Below are positions 49,722 through 57,887 of a DNA stretch of 64,000 nucleotides, one piece after another. The notes under the pieces were generated by a model. It made no database searches, had not been told where the DNA came from, and saw only the letters and a program-made list of their open reading frames with translations. How positions within the stretch are numbered: position 1 is the stretch's first letter; each line of letters opens with the position of its first letter. The position numbers and the translations under genes are program-made. Source of the stretch: Paramesorhizobium deserti (GTDB lineage: Bacteria > Pseudomonadota > Alphaproteobacteria > Rhizobiales > Rhizobiaceae); contig NZ_LNTU01000040.1 of assembly GCF_001558695.1 (NCBI RefSeq), positions 62,001 to 126,000 on the forward strand, given 5' to 3'.

Positions 49722-50753
49722 CTATGCGCGCTGCCGGCCGAGGACCGGCCGGAGGTGACGGCGCCGGTAAGCCGACGGCGTGACGCCAACCAGTTTCCGG
49801 AACAGGTGACGAAATGCCGAGGGCTCGCAATACCCGACTTCGATGGCGATATCGTCAAGAGACATGTCGGTCGTCTCAAGAAGCTGCTTGGCCTCCTCGA
49901 TCCGCAGGGTCCGCACATATTCCATTGGCGACTGTCCGGTCGCACGCTTGAAGCGCCGGAGAAAGTTCCTCTCGGCAAGGCCGCTTTGGGCGGCCATAGC
50001 CCCAACCGGATTGGGATTGGCATAATTATCGGCCACCCAGAGCTGGGCTGCCGTGACAGCCTTGTCCTCATGGCGGCGGCCAACTGTGAGCGCCGCGAAT
50101 GGGAGCTGCCCCTCGTCGTGCCAGCTGAGCAGGAACAGCTTCGCGGTACGCCGTGCTTCCTCCGGCCCGGCAACGCGGCCGATCAGATAAAGCAGAAGAT
50201 CGTGCCAGGAGGAGAAGCCTCCCGCCGTGACCAGCCTATGGCCTTCACCCGCGTGCACGAGGATCCGCTCCTTGCGGAAGCGGATATCGGGGTGGCGGCG
50301 TGCGATCGCGTCGGAATAGGCCCAGTGAGAGGTGGCCTCTTCCCCGTCGAGCAGGCCGGTTTCAGCCAGAAGCATGGAACCTGAGCAAAGCGAGGCGACG
50401 ATCGCTCCGCGCTTATATGCCGAGCAGATCCAATCGATGATCGGAGCATAGGAATTCGGTAGCGGCCGCCACGGATCGAGCAACATCTCCGGAATGATGA
50501 TGATATCGGGTTCGGGATGGTCGTCGAGAGAACCGTGGGGCTGGATAAGCAGCCCGTGGAGATCGTTATAGGGCTCGCCGTCCACTGACAGCAGCCGGGG
50601 CAGAAAGTATTTCCGGCCCGGCTCTTCGCCATGCAGATATTCCCAGAGAAACCCCACCGAAGCCAAGGCGTCCATGATGATAAACGCCCCGGCACCGACA
50701 TGCGGCGTTGCTAGCACAGCCGTGAACAGAGGTTCATGCGCTTCGGATTTCAT
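49722..50753 (-). CDS. GlxA-type transcriptional regulator (DJ-1/PfpI plus AraC domains)
   Basis: 343-residue regulator. The N-terminal DJ-1/PfpI-like domain has the nucleophile-elbow cysteine in ASLCSGSMLLAETGLLDG (about residues 100-117). The C-terminal AraC domain has two helix-turn-helix units, with MAAQSGLAERNFLRRFKRATG and LDDIAIEVGYCEPSAFRHLFRKLVG. The ATG at 50753 was chosen; a TTG at 50792 is also in frame. Members regulate catabolism of quaternary amines or similar compounds in some bacteria. The next gene cluster (50885 onward) is divergent and may be a target. Confidence 0.88.
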   Translation of the reverse strand: MKSEAHEPLFTAVLATPHVGAGAFIIMDALASVGFLWEYLHGEEPGRKYFLPRLLSVDGEPYNDLHGLLIQPHGSLDDHPEPDIIIIPEMLLDPWRPLPNSYAPIIDWICSAYKRGAIVASLCSGSMLLAETGLLDGEEATSHWAYSDAIARRHPDIRFRKERILVHAGEGHRLVTAGGFSSWHDLLLYLIGRVAGPEEARRTAKLFLLSWHDEGQLPFAALTVGRRHEDKAVTAAQLWVADNYANPNPVGAMAAQSGLAERNFLRRFKRATGQSPMEYVRTLRIEEAKQLLETTDMSLDDIAIEVGYCEPSAFRHLFRKLVGVTPSAYRRRHLRPVLGRQRA

Positions 50754-50884
50754 CGGCCGATGTCCGATTTGAACCGCTTCTCTCCGAAACAAACCTATCA
50801 GAAAAAGCGCCGTGCGAATAGATCAAGCAGTCACAGGCAGCGGAGAGGACCGCGCCTGAAAACCAGCAAAATGGAGAGTGACCG

Positions 50885-51004
50885 ATGAACACTGCAACAG
50901 CGGTGCGCGAGCACCCTGCTTCTCTTGACGAGAGCAAGACACAGGCCGTTACCAGCAGCAATACGTCTCTCGCACAGAGCGGCGCACCAGGGCGTGGGAT
51001 ATGA
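50885..51004 (+). CDS. Short leader-like reading frame before the DUF1127 gene
   Basis: 39 codons (MNTATAVREHPASLDESK...) with GGAG eight bases upstream of the ATG at 50885. The stop TGA (51002-51004) overlaps the ATG at 51001 of the DUF1127 gene, so translation could be coupled. Composition is ordinary and no family is recognised. It may encode a small protein or merely a translated leader. Confidence 0.45.
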   Translation: MNTATAVREHPASLDESKTQAVTSSNTSLAQSGAPGRGI

Positions 51005-51267
51005 TCATGAGCACGGTCGAAACCACCCATAGTGCATATGAACCCTCCACCGGAAGCCGGATTGGCGCTTTTGCTTCCACGGTCCTGGCGATGTTCGGTG
51101 CCCGTCTTGCCGCGCTCGTCGCGGCACGGAGCGCACGGCGCACAGCCCGGCTGCTCGATAATCTCTCGGACAGCCAATTGAAGGATATCGGCCTGTCGCG
51201 ATCCGATATCTGGTGGATCGTCCGTTCGGAACGGGGCCAGGCAGGCTCCAGCGTCGAGCGCTCCTAA
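51001..51267 (+). CDS. DUF1127 domain protein
   Basis: 88-residue basic protein with the DUF1127 motif near its C-terminus: ARLLDNLSDSQLKDIGLSRSDIWWIV (residues roughly 49-74, split by ordinary family gaps). The N-terminal half is hydrophobic-basic (FASTVLAMFGARLAALVAARSARRT) and more extended than in the ~50-residue DUF1127 proteins. In alphaproteobacteria, small DUF1127 proteins take part in phosphate/carbon responses and small-RNA regulation, but no specific function can be claimed here. Confidence 0.85.
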   Translation: MIMSTVETTHSAYEPSTGSRIGAFASTVLAMFGARLAALVAARSARRTARLLDNLSDSQLKDIGLSRSDIWWIVRSERGQAGSSVERS

Positions 51268-51406
51268 CAATTAGCCACAAACCTCCGCCCCTGCTCCGCC
51301 AGGGGATACCACTCGGCTCCAGAACCGAGTTACCGGCCTCGCTGCGTAAAGGGCGTACGGGGAACGGAGATGCTTTGCCCTTCGAAACAGAAACGGGAGA
51401 AGGAAC

Positions 51407-51850
51407 ATGAGAAAAACACTTGCCATCGCAGCATTTGCCACCGGAACAGCCATGTTCGCCGGCACCCCGGCAAGCGCGCAGGAAATGCCCACGGTCGAGC
51501 AGACCTACAGGGATATCGAGGCGACGTTCGGCACGGTGCCCACGCACTTCAAGGCCTATCCGAAATCAGCGGTCGCAGGCGCCTGGGCGATGACCAAAGG
51601 CCTGGAGATCAAGGGCGACAACGCCCTCGAACCAAGGGTCAAGGCGCTCATCAATCTGGCCGTCGCGGCGCAGATTCCATGCCGCTACTGCACTTGGTTT
51701 GAGACCAGGATGGCCAGGAACCACGGCGCGAGCGAAGAAGAGATCGCCGAGGCCGTCGCCCAGGCAGCCTATGTCCGTCACTGGAGCACGGTCCTGAACG
51801 GGCTGCAGGTCAATTTCGAAACCTTCAAGACCGAGTTCGGCGGCGAGTAA
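51407..51850 (+). CDS. Exported carboxymuconolactone decarboxylase-like (AhpD-like) protein
   Basis: 147-residue protein with a signal peptide (LAIAAFATGTAMFAGTPASAQ, cleaved near residue 24) and one CMD domain. The domain shows ALINLAVAAQIPCRYC with Cys92 and Cys95, the AhpD redox pair, and HGASEEEIAEAVAQAAYVRHWS. In AhpD a histidine follows four residues after the second cysteine; here that position is Glu99, though His106 is near. Export is unusual for this family, so it may be a periplasmic thiol-dependent peroxidase-like protein. The ATG at 51407 has GGAGAAGGAAC upstream. Confidence 0.85.
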   Translation: MRKTLAIAAFATGTAMFAGTPASAQEMPTVEQTYRDIEATFGTVPTHFKAYPKSAVAGAWAMTKGLEIKGDNALEPRVKALINLAVAAQIPCRYCTWFETRMARNHGASEEEIAEAVAQAAYVRHWSTVLNGLQVNFETFKTEFGGE

Positions 51851-51856
51851 GACCGT

Positions 51857-51882
51857 GGCGCCCGGCTGAGCGGCTGGGCGCC
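51857..51882 (+). terminator. Weak candidate terminator hairpin
   Basis: GGCGCCC (51857-51863) pairs with GGGCGCC (51876-51882), followed by CCTTTCCC. There is no strong T-run, so it may be only an mRNA-stabilising stem. Confidence 0.4.
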
Positions 51883-51916
51883 CCTTTCCCGACGATACGC
51901 GGCAGAGAGAACATCC

Positions 51917-52150
51917 ATGGACATTCTCATCAATACAGCCAATATCCTCTATGTCGTCGCCTATTTCACGATGGACATGCTGCGGCTGCGCATCCTCACG
52001 ACGACAGCTGCTTGCTGCCTGGCCATCTACTTCTATAGCCAACCGGTTCCGATGCTGAACGTGGTGGCCTGGAACGTGTTCTTCATCTTTTTGAATCTCG
52101 CCCAGATCGCGCGGATCATGCTGGCGCGATACCAGAATGCCAGGATTTGA
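51917..52150 (+). CDS. Small membrane protein with three hydrophobic segments
   Basis: 77-residue protein with hydrophobic stretches NTANILYVVAYF, LTTTAACCLAIYFY and VVAWNVFFIFLNLAQI. The pattern of YVVAYF, a basic-acidic turn, and WNVFFIFLNLAQIAR resembles the membrane part of POPEYE-like proteins, without a cyclic-nucleotide domain. It follows the CMD gene by 66 bp in the same orientation. The ATG at 51917 is preceded by GAGAGAACATCC. Function unknown. Confidence 0.65.
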   Translation: MDILINTANILYVVAYFTMDMLRLRILTTTAACCLAIYFYSQPVPMLNVVAWNVFFIFLNLAQIARIMLARYQNARI

Positions 52151-52403
52151 GGGCCCTTCCCACCGGACGATCCGGATGGAACACCAGGTTCCCGGACAAT
52201 CGGCGGCACAACGAGGATTGCTTTACTTCCTGAAAGCGCAGCACTACCATTCTAGGACCTTGCGCGGTCAGGTGGAGGACCGGTCGCGCGGTGCAGGCAC
52301 TCAACAAAAATAGAAAATCCCAAGGGGAGAGTGCCTGCAGAATACGGGTTTTCCGTCTTTCGACTTCATAGAATTCGCGGGAAGATCTCAAGGGAGGAGC
52401 ATC
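52151..52403. other. 253-bp region upstream of the third sugar importer
   Basis: Contains the promoter region for the importer operon beginning at 52404. No convincing operator or -35/-10 pair was recognised. No gene seen. Confidence 0.35.
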
Positions 52404-53528
52404 ATGACCAGATTGTCCATAATCGGCATCACGGCCGCCGCCGCCATGTCGCTGCTGTCCACCTCGGCGCTGTCGGAGCCCGAAACCGTCAGCGGTCCGC
52501 CGGACGAGCCCGAATGCTTCGTGCCGTGGAGCGCCGATACCAAATTCTTCAAGTTCCCGACCAAGGACGGGCCCTACCGCATCGCGCTCGCCAACGGCTA
52601 TATCGCCAATACCTGGCGCATCCAAATGATCCAGACGGCGAAGGCCTATGCCGCGCAATCCGATGTCACCGCCAAGCTGAAGGAGTTCAAGGTCGTTTCG
52701 ACCGGCGAGGATGTGCCGGCGCAGATATCCGCGATCAATAATTTCATCGATTCCGGCTATGATGCCGTCATTGTAAACGCGCAGAATCCCACCGCCTTCA
52801 CACCCGTTATCAAGCGGGCAAAGCAGGCGGGTGTCGTGCTTGTCGCCTTCGACAACACGCTCGACACCGAGGACGCGATCAACGTCAACGTCGACCAGAA
52901 GGGCCTCGGCGTGCTGTGGGGCAAGTGGCTCGACACGCACCTGCCCGACGGCGGCAAGATCCTTGAAGTGCGGGGCGTTCCCGGCACATCCGTCGACACC
53001 GACCGCCACAACGGCATCCACGAGACGCTCGACGCATCAGGCAAGAAGTGGGAGGTGGTCGAAGTGCTCGGCAAATGGGACGACCCGACGGCGCAGAAGG
53101 CCACCGCCGACGCCATCGCCGTGCACAAGAAGTTCGACGGTATCACCGCCCAGGGCGGTGATACGGGCGTCGTGCAGGCGATGATCGACGCCAAGCACGC
53201 GTTTGTGCCTTTCGGCGGTGAGACCGAGAACGGCTTCCGCAAATTCTGCGCCAAATACGCTTCCGAAGGGCTCAAATGCTCCTCCGCCGGCACTGGCCCC
53301 GCCCAGGTGGCGGTCGCCATCAAGACGGCGATCGCAGCACTCGAGGGGAAGGTAGTGCCGCAGTCGGTCAAACTGCCGCTTGCGGTGGTCGAGGACCCGG
53401 ATTTCAAGGAGAACCAGGACTATTATCCCGACCAGTCCGACAATTTCTTCGTCGGTAATTCCTTCCCGACCTGCGGGATCAACTTCACCGCGCAGGAGAT
53501 CATGGGGCAGACAAAGGAAAACGAGTGA
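52404..53528 (+). CDS. Ribose-type ABC transporter substrate-binding protein
   Basis: 374-residue exported binding protein with a type 1 periplasmic fold. The signal peptide (LSIIGITAAAAMSLLSTSALS) ends near residue 23. The mature chain has YRIALANGYIANTWRIQMIQ and FIDSGYDAVIVNAQNPTAF, typical of CUT2 binding proteins, and VVLVAFDNTLDTEDAINVNVDQ. It belongs to the same broad subfamily as the protein at 5172 (both have the NxWR motif after the first strand) but is not near-identical. AAGGGAGGAGCATC precedes the ATG. First gene of a four-gene importer operon. Confidence 0.92.
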   Translation: MTRLSIIGITAAAAMSLLSTSALSEPETVSGPPDEPECFVPWSADTKFFKFPTKDGPYRIALANGYIANTWRIQMIQTAKAYAAQSDVTAKLKEFKVVSTGEDVPAQISAINNFIDSGYDAVIVNAQNPTAFTPVIKRAKQAGVVLVAFDNTLDTEDAINVNVDQKGLGVLWGKWLDTHLPDGGKILEVRGVPGTSVDTDRHNGIHETLDASGKKWEVVEVLGKWDDPTAQKATADAIAVHKKFDGITAQGGDTGVVQAMIDAKHAFVPFGGETENGFRKFCAKYASEGLKCSSAGTGPAQVAVAIKTAIAALEGKVVPQSVKLPLAVVEDPDFKENQDYYPDQSDNFFVGNSFPTCGINFTAQEIMGQTKENE

Positions 53529-53571
53529 TACCTGCATAAGCGCCGTCAGAGCCGCAACTGGGGAGGAGCGC

Positions 53572-55110
53572 ATGGCCGCAGATATGGGGGACGCCAGGCC
53601 GCCACTGCTGAGAATGGAAGGGATATCGAAGCGTTTTGGCGGCGTGCGTGCGTTGGAGGAAGCGGAACTGACTGTCAGGGCGGGCCGCATCCATGCCGTC
53701 CTGGGAGAAAACGGCGCCGGCAAATCGACCCTCATCAAGATCCTGGCAGGTGTTATTTCGCCGGACGAAGGCCGGATGCTGCTCGACGGCGGGGAGGTCT
53801 CCTTCGCCTCGCCGGCCGAGGCGAACCGCGCGGGCATCGTCTGCATCTTTCAGGAATTGTCGCTGATCCCCGATCTGAGCGTCGCCGACAATATCGCATT
53901 GTTCGATCCGCCGAGGCGCTTCGGCCTCATCGACCGGCGCGCGCAGCGTCGGATCGCGGAGGAGGCCTTGGCGCGCGCCGGCGCGCCAGACATCCACCCC
54001 ATGGCACTCGTCAAGGACCTGCCGCTCTCGCGTCGCCAGATGGTCGAGATCGCCAAGTCGCTCGCCCGCCAACCGCGCATCTTGATCCTTGACGAAGCCA
54101 CCTCAGCGCTGACCGCGGCCGACGTCGCCAAGGTCTTTTCGGTGCTGAAACGGCTCCGCTCGGAGGGTCTGGCGCTCCTCTACATCTCGCACCGGATGCA
54201 CGAGATCGCCGAGCTTGCCGACGAATGCACGGTCTTTCGCAACGGGCGCAATGTCGCCAGCTATCCGGCCGGCACGAAGACCGACAATGAGGTTGTCGAA
54301 TTGATGATCGGGCGCGAATACAAACATGTTTTCCCGCCGAAGCCGGTATCGCCGCCGGCCGCGCGGCCGGTTCTGGAATGCCGGAACCTCAGCTGGAGCG
54401 AACGGCTGCGCGACATCTCCTTCTCCGTCCGCCAGGGCGAGGTGGTCGGGCTCGGCGGCCTCGATGGACAGGGACAGCGCGAACTCCTATTGGCGCTGTT
54501 CGGGGTCCTGAGGGGATGCGGCGGGAAGGTGCTGGTCAACGGCAAACCGGTGGCGCTCTCGAGCCCCGGCCAGGCGAAGGCGGACGGCATTGGAATGGCG
54601 CTGATTCCGGAGGACCGCAAGACCGAAGGCCTGATGCTGCCGATGAGCGTGCGCGAGAATCTCTCCTTCGCATCCCTCGACCGCGTCTCCCGCCACGGGC
54701 TGATCGACCGCGCGGCGGAAGACCGGCAGATCGAGGAGATGGTCCGGCTCCTGGCGATCCGCGCCGGCAGCCTCGACATGCCGGTCGGCGGGCTCTCCGG
54801 CGGCAATCAGCAGAAGGTGGTCATCGCCAAATGGCTGATGCGCGCGCCCCGCATCATCCTGCTCAACGATCCCACGCGCGGGATCGATGTCGGCACCAAG
54901 CAGGAGATCTATCAGCTGTTGCGCCGGCTGGCGGATGCCGGCGCCGCCATCCTGTTCTATTCCACCGATTATGACGAGCTGATCGGCTGTTGCGATCGGG
55001 TTCTGGTGCTCTATGACGGCATGATCAAGCGCGAACTGGTGGGTAAGGAGATCACGGAGCACGCGCTGATCGCGACGGCGCTCAACATTTCCGGGGAGCA
55101 GGCGGCATGA
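53572..55110 (+). CDS. Sugar ABC transporter ATPase with two nucleotide-binding domains (RbsA/MglA-like)
   Basis: 512-residue ATPase of normal fused form, unlike the split version at 6441/7270. The first domain has Walker A GENGAGKST (about 42-50) and Walker B ILILDEATSAL, and its signature is LPLSRRQ. The second domain has a degenerate Walker A region (GLDGQGQRE), LSGGNQQKVVIAKW and IILLNDPTRGID. The ATG at 53572 follows GGGGAGGAGCGC. The stop overlaps the first permease start (ATGA). It energises permeases 55107 and 56087. Confidence 0.93.
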   Translation: MAADMGDARPPLLRMEGISKRFGGVRALEEAELTVRAGRIHAVLGENGAGKSTLIKILAGVISPDEGRMLLDGGEVSFASPAEANRAGIVCIFQELSLIPDLSVADNIALFDPPRRFGLIDRRAQRRIAEEALARAGAPDIHPMALVKDLPLSRRQMVEIAKSLARQPRILILDEATSALTAADVAKVFSVLKRLRSEGLALLYISHRMHEIAELADECTVFRNGRNVASYPAGTKTDNEVVELMIGREYKHVFPPKPVSPPAARPVLECRNLSWSERLRDISFSVRQGEVVGLGGLDGQGQRELLLALFGVLRGCGGKVLVNGKPVALSSPGQAKADGIGMALIPEDRKTEGLMLPMSVRENLSFASLDRVSRHGLIDRAAEDRQIEEMVRLLAIRAGSLDMPVGGLSGGNQQKVVIAKWLMRAPRIILLNDPTRGIDVGTKQEIYQLLRRLADAGAAILFYSTDYDELIGCCDRVLVLYDGMIKRELVGKEITEHALIATALNISGEQAA

Positions 55111-56090
55111 CTGGCGACTGGCGATACCGCCTTGCCCGGAACCGCGGCACGCTCCTGGCATTCGGCATTTTCCTGGCGATGTTCACGATCTATGTCCTGA
55201 ACCATCCCGCGGGTTTCACCGCGAATGTGGTGCAAACCGCAACGAACAAGGGCGTGCTCCTCGCCTTCGTGGCGATGGCGCAGGCGCTGGTGGTGATCAC
55301 CGCCGGTATCGATCTCTCAGTCGGCATGATCTTCATCCTGACGAATTGCCTGGCTTCCTGGATCGTCGTCGGCACGCCGCTGCAGACAGCGCTTGGCGTT
55401 GCGGGCGTGCTCGCGGCGGGATTGGCGTGCGGCGCGCTCAATGGCGCGATCGTCATCTATGGCCGACTGCAGCCGATCGTGGCGACGATCGCCACCGGCG
55501 CGATCTATTTCGGCATCGCCTTGTGGCTGAGGCCTTATCCCGGCGGATCGGTCAATGAAGGCCTGGCCGATGCACTGACCGGAAAACTGTTCGGCATTGT
55601 CCCGGCCAGTCTTGCCGTGCTGGCAGGTGCCGTACTCATCGTCTGGGCCCCGTTCAGCCGATCGGTGCTGGGGCGCGCTGCCTATGCGGCCGGATCGGCC
55701 GAACCCGCCGGCTATATGTCCGGCATTCCGATCCGTCCCGCCAAGTTCATGGCTTATGCGCTCGGAGGATTGCTGGCGTCGATCGGCGGACTTTTCCTCA
55801 CCTTCTTCACCTATACGGGCGAGGCGGCCTTTGCCAGCGGCAACGCCTATACCCTGTTTTCCATAGCGGCTGTGGTGCTCGGCGGCGTCTCGCTCTATGG
55901 CGGAACAGGGAGCGGCGTCGGCGCGATCTTCGGCGCGCTCGCCTTCCGAACAATCGGCGATCTCCTGTTCGTCTTCGATCTCGACCCGCTATGGCAGCCG
56001 CTATTCCAGGGCGTGGTGCTACTGGTGGCCGTCAGCCTGGGGGCATTCGGGCTTTTACGCGTGCGCAGCCGTTTGGAGTGGTTCAGATGA
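55107..56090 (+). CDS. Ribose-type ABC transporter permease 1 (third importer)
   Basis: 327-residue CUT2 permease. First hallmark AQALVVITAGIDLSVGM (about residues 56-72) and second AVVLGGVSLYGGTGSG are clear, as are nine to ten hydrophobic segments. It overlaps the ATPase stop and the next permease start, each by ATGA. Pairing with 56087-57061 is expected because the two differ and both are needed in this type. Confidence 0.93.
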   Translation: MTGDWRYRLARNRGTLLAFGIFLAMFTIYVLNHPAGFTANVVQTATNKGVLLAFVAMAQALVVITAGIDLSVGMIFILTNCLASWIVVGTPLQTALGVAGVLAAGLACGALNGAIVIYGRLQPIVATIATGAIYFGIALWLRPYPGGSVNEGLADALTGKLFGIVPASLAVLAGAVLIVWAPFSRSVLGRAAYAAGSAEPAGYMSGIPIRPAKFMAYALGGLLASIGGLFLTFFTYTGEAAFASGNAYTLFSIAAVVLGGVSLYGGTGSGVGAIFGALAFRTIGDLLFVFDLDPLWQPLFQGVVLLVAVSLGAFGLLRVRSRLEWFR

Positions 56091-57061
56091 GCGAAACCGC
56101 GAATCTCGTGGGAACACGCTGGCTGCGACGCGTCGATCCAGCGGTTGCGACCGCCTTTGCCTGCATCATCCTGCTGCTTGCGTTCGGCAGCCTCTATTCC
56201 ACCAACTTCCTATCACCCGAATATCTGCTCCAGCAGCTGAAGGTCGCCTCCTTCCTCGGCGTCATCGCCACCGGCATGATGCTGGTCATCCTGCTCGGCC
56301 AGATCGATCTCTCCGTGCCCTGGGCAGTGGCGGTCGGCGGCATGATGGCCTGTGCGGCGGCCGCCTATGGCACCGTCGGCGTCTATCTCGCCATTCCCTT
56401 CGGCGTAGCATGTGGCGCAGCAATTGGCCTCGTCAACGGCATCGGCGTCGCCTATCTCCGCATCCCTTCCATGATCATCACCCTTGCCACCAACGCCGTC
56501 GCGCAAGGGCTGATGGTCGTCTATACAGGTGGCTTCTCTCCGAGGGATTCCGCAACCGCCGCAATGCGCTTCCTGGCAACGGGTTCTCTCCTCCCCGGCA
56601 TTCCCAACGCCGTGGTGATCTGGGCGCTGATCGGCTTCGCCGCAGTCTTTCTGCTGACTCGCACCACCTTCGGCCGCTCCGTATATGCGATCGGCAACCG
56701 CGAGCGCGCCGCCTATCTCTCGGGCATCGATACGCGACGCATTGTCATGGTTGCTTTTATTCTGTCGGGCGCGCTCAGCGCCTTTGGCGGCGTGCTGCTT
56801 GCCGGCTATGCCTCGAAGGCGGCCCAGGCGATGGGCGACGCCTATCTCCTGCCGGCAATCGCCGCGGTTGTCCTCGGCGGCACCTCGATCCTCGGCGGGC
56901 GCGGCTCCTATCTCGGTACGATCGCCGGCGTTATCCTGATCACCGTGCTGCAATCGATCCTCTCGGTGATGCAGATGCCCGAAGCCGGCCGGCAGGTCAT
57001 ATACGGCATATTGATCGTCGCCATGCTGCTGCTCTATGGCCGCACACCGGCGCTGCGGTGA
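56087..57061 (+). CDS. Ribose-type ABC transporter permease 2 (third importer)
   Basis: 324-residue CUT2 permease. Hallmarks are GMMLVILLGQIDLSVPW and AAVVLGGTSILGGRGSY. The ATG at 56087 lies in an ATGA overlap with permease 1; an in-frame longer version is an artefact of the preceding gene. It is followed after 30 bp by a GFA-family gene with its own ribosome site, which is probably in the same transcript. Confidence 0.93.
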   Translation: MSETANLVGTRWLRRVDPAVATAFACIILLLAFGSLYSTNFLSPEYLLQQLKVASFLGVIATGMMLVILLGQIDLSVPWAVAVGGMMACAAAAYGTVGVYLAIPFGVACGAAIGLVNGIGVAYLRIPSMIITLATNAVAQGLMVVYTGGFSPRDSATAAMRFLATGSLLPGIPNAVVIWALIGFAAVFLLTRTTFGRSVYAIGNRERAAYLSGIDTRRIVMVAFILSGALSAFGGVLLAGYASKAAQAMGDAYLLPAIAAVVLGGTSILGGRGSYLGTIAGVILITVLQSILSVMQMPEAGRQVIYGILIVAMLLLYGRTPALR

Positions 57062-57091
57062 CTCTTTGCAAGGGAACCAGGAGAAAATATC

Positions 57092-57535
57092 ATGTCAGAG
57101 GCGACACCGGACGATACCCGCAGGCTTGCCGGGCGATGCATGTGCGGCGCTGTCCAATACAGCGTCGCCGATGCTTTCATCTATGCCGCCAATTGCCACT
57201 GCCCGGATTGCCGGCGGGCGACCGGTTCGGCCTTCAAGCCTTTTGCCGGCATCGAGCGCGAGAAGCTGGCGGTTACCAAAGGCGCAGATCAGCTCCTGAT
57301 TTTCGGTGGAGAAAAGAACCATGACGCGCGCTACCAATCATGCGGCTCCTTCCTCTATTCGGTGGTTCGCGACGGCGCTTTTGTCCATGTCACCCTGGGT
57401 TCTCTTGCCGATGAGCCGACCATCGGGCCGAGCGAGCATATCTTTGTCGGCTCCAAGGCATCGTGGTTCACCATCGATGATGATCTTCCCCAGTATGATC
57501 GTCATGTCGCGGATGGCCCGCCGATCAACCGCTGA
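57092..57535 (+). CDS. GFA-family protein (glutathione-dependent formaldehyde-activating enzyme-like)
   Basis: 147-residue zinc-fold protein. The first two cysteine sites are present: RCMCGAVQY (about 15-23) and CHCPDCRRATGSAF (about 38-51). In the third, the family's C-x-x-C-G reads YQSCG (DARYQSCGSFLYS), so one zinc ligand is replaced by tyrosine. That may weaken the structural zinc site or shift its function. The ATG at 57092 follows GGAGAAAATATC. It lies 30 bp after the importer's second permease. Most GFA proteins have no proven formaldehyde role, so this should be read as a domain label. Confidence 0.8.
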   Translation: MSEATPDDTRRLAGRCMCGAVQYSVADAFIYAANCHCPDCRRATGSAFKPFAGIEREKLAVTKGADQLLIFGGEKNHDARYQSCGSFLYSVVRDGAFVHVTLGSLADEPTIGPSEHIFVGSKASWFTIDDDLPQYDRHVADGPPINR

Positions 57536-57887
57536 ACGGAAATTCCGGTTGATCCGAGGTATGTTGGTCGCCTATGTTGTTGTTGATGCGCGGGCATCCT
57601 TAAGCGGGGTCAGCGGACAGTTTTCTAGAAGGATGATCTTTGGTTTGTCGGCGACATTCCGAGCGGGCCAATAGGTGAAACGTGCCGGCAGGAAGCACCG
57701 CGTCTCGCCAACCGCTATCGATCAATAACGCAAAGCGAATCCGCTGCGGCGACGGATTTTCCTCGCCGGCGGATATATCGGAATTATGGAGGCGAGGCCC
57801 CGTCGGCCCTGCCCCCGATTGGTTTTTTCGAAGCCGACGCAGCCGCTCGCGCGCTCCGGAGGCGGGAACCGCCAGAGAGGTCCGGCA
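57536..57887. other. 352-bp intergenic region before the glycosyltransferase cluster
   Basis: No gene was recognised. It should contain the promoter of the cluster starting at 57888. The stretch near 57604-57634 (GGGGTCAGCGGACAGTTTTC) looks slightly like the end of an insertion sequence, but no matching partner end was seen. Confidence 0.35.

Noticed and set aside
57604-57634. Possible insertion-sequence end
   Set aside because: Only one loosely similar end; no inverted partner, transposase or target duplication seen.
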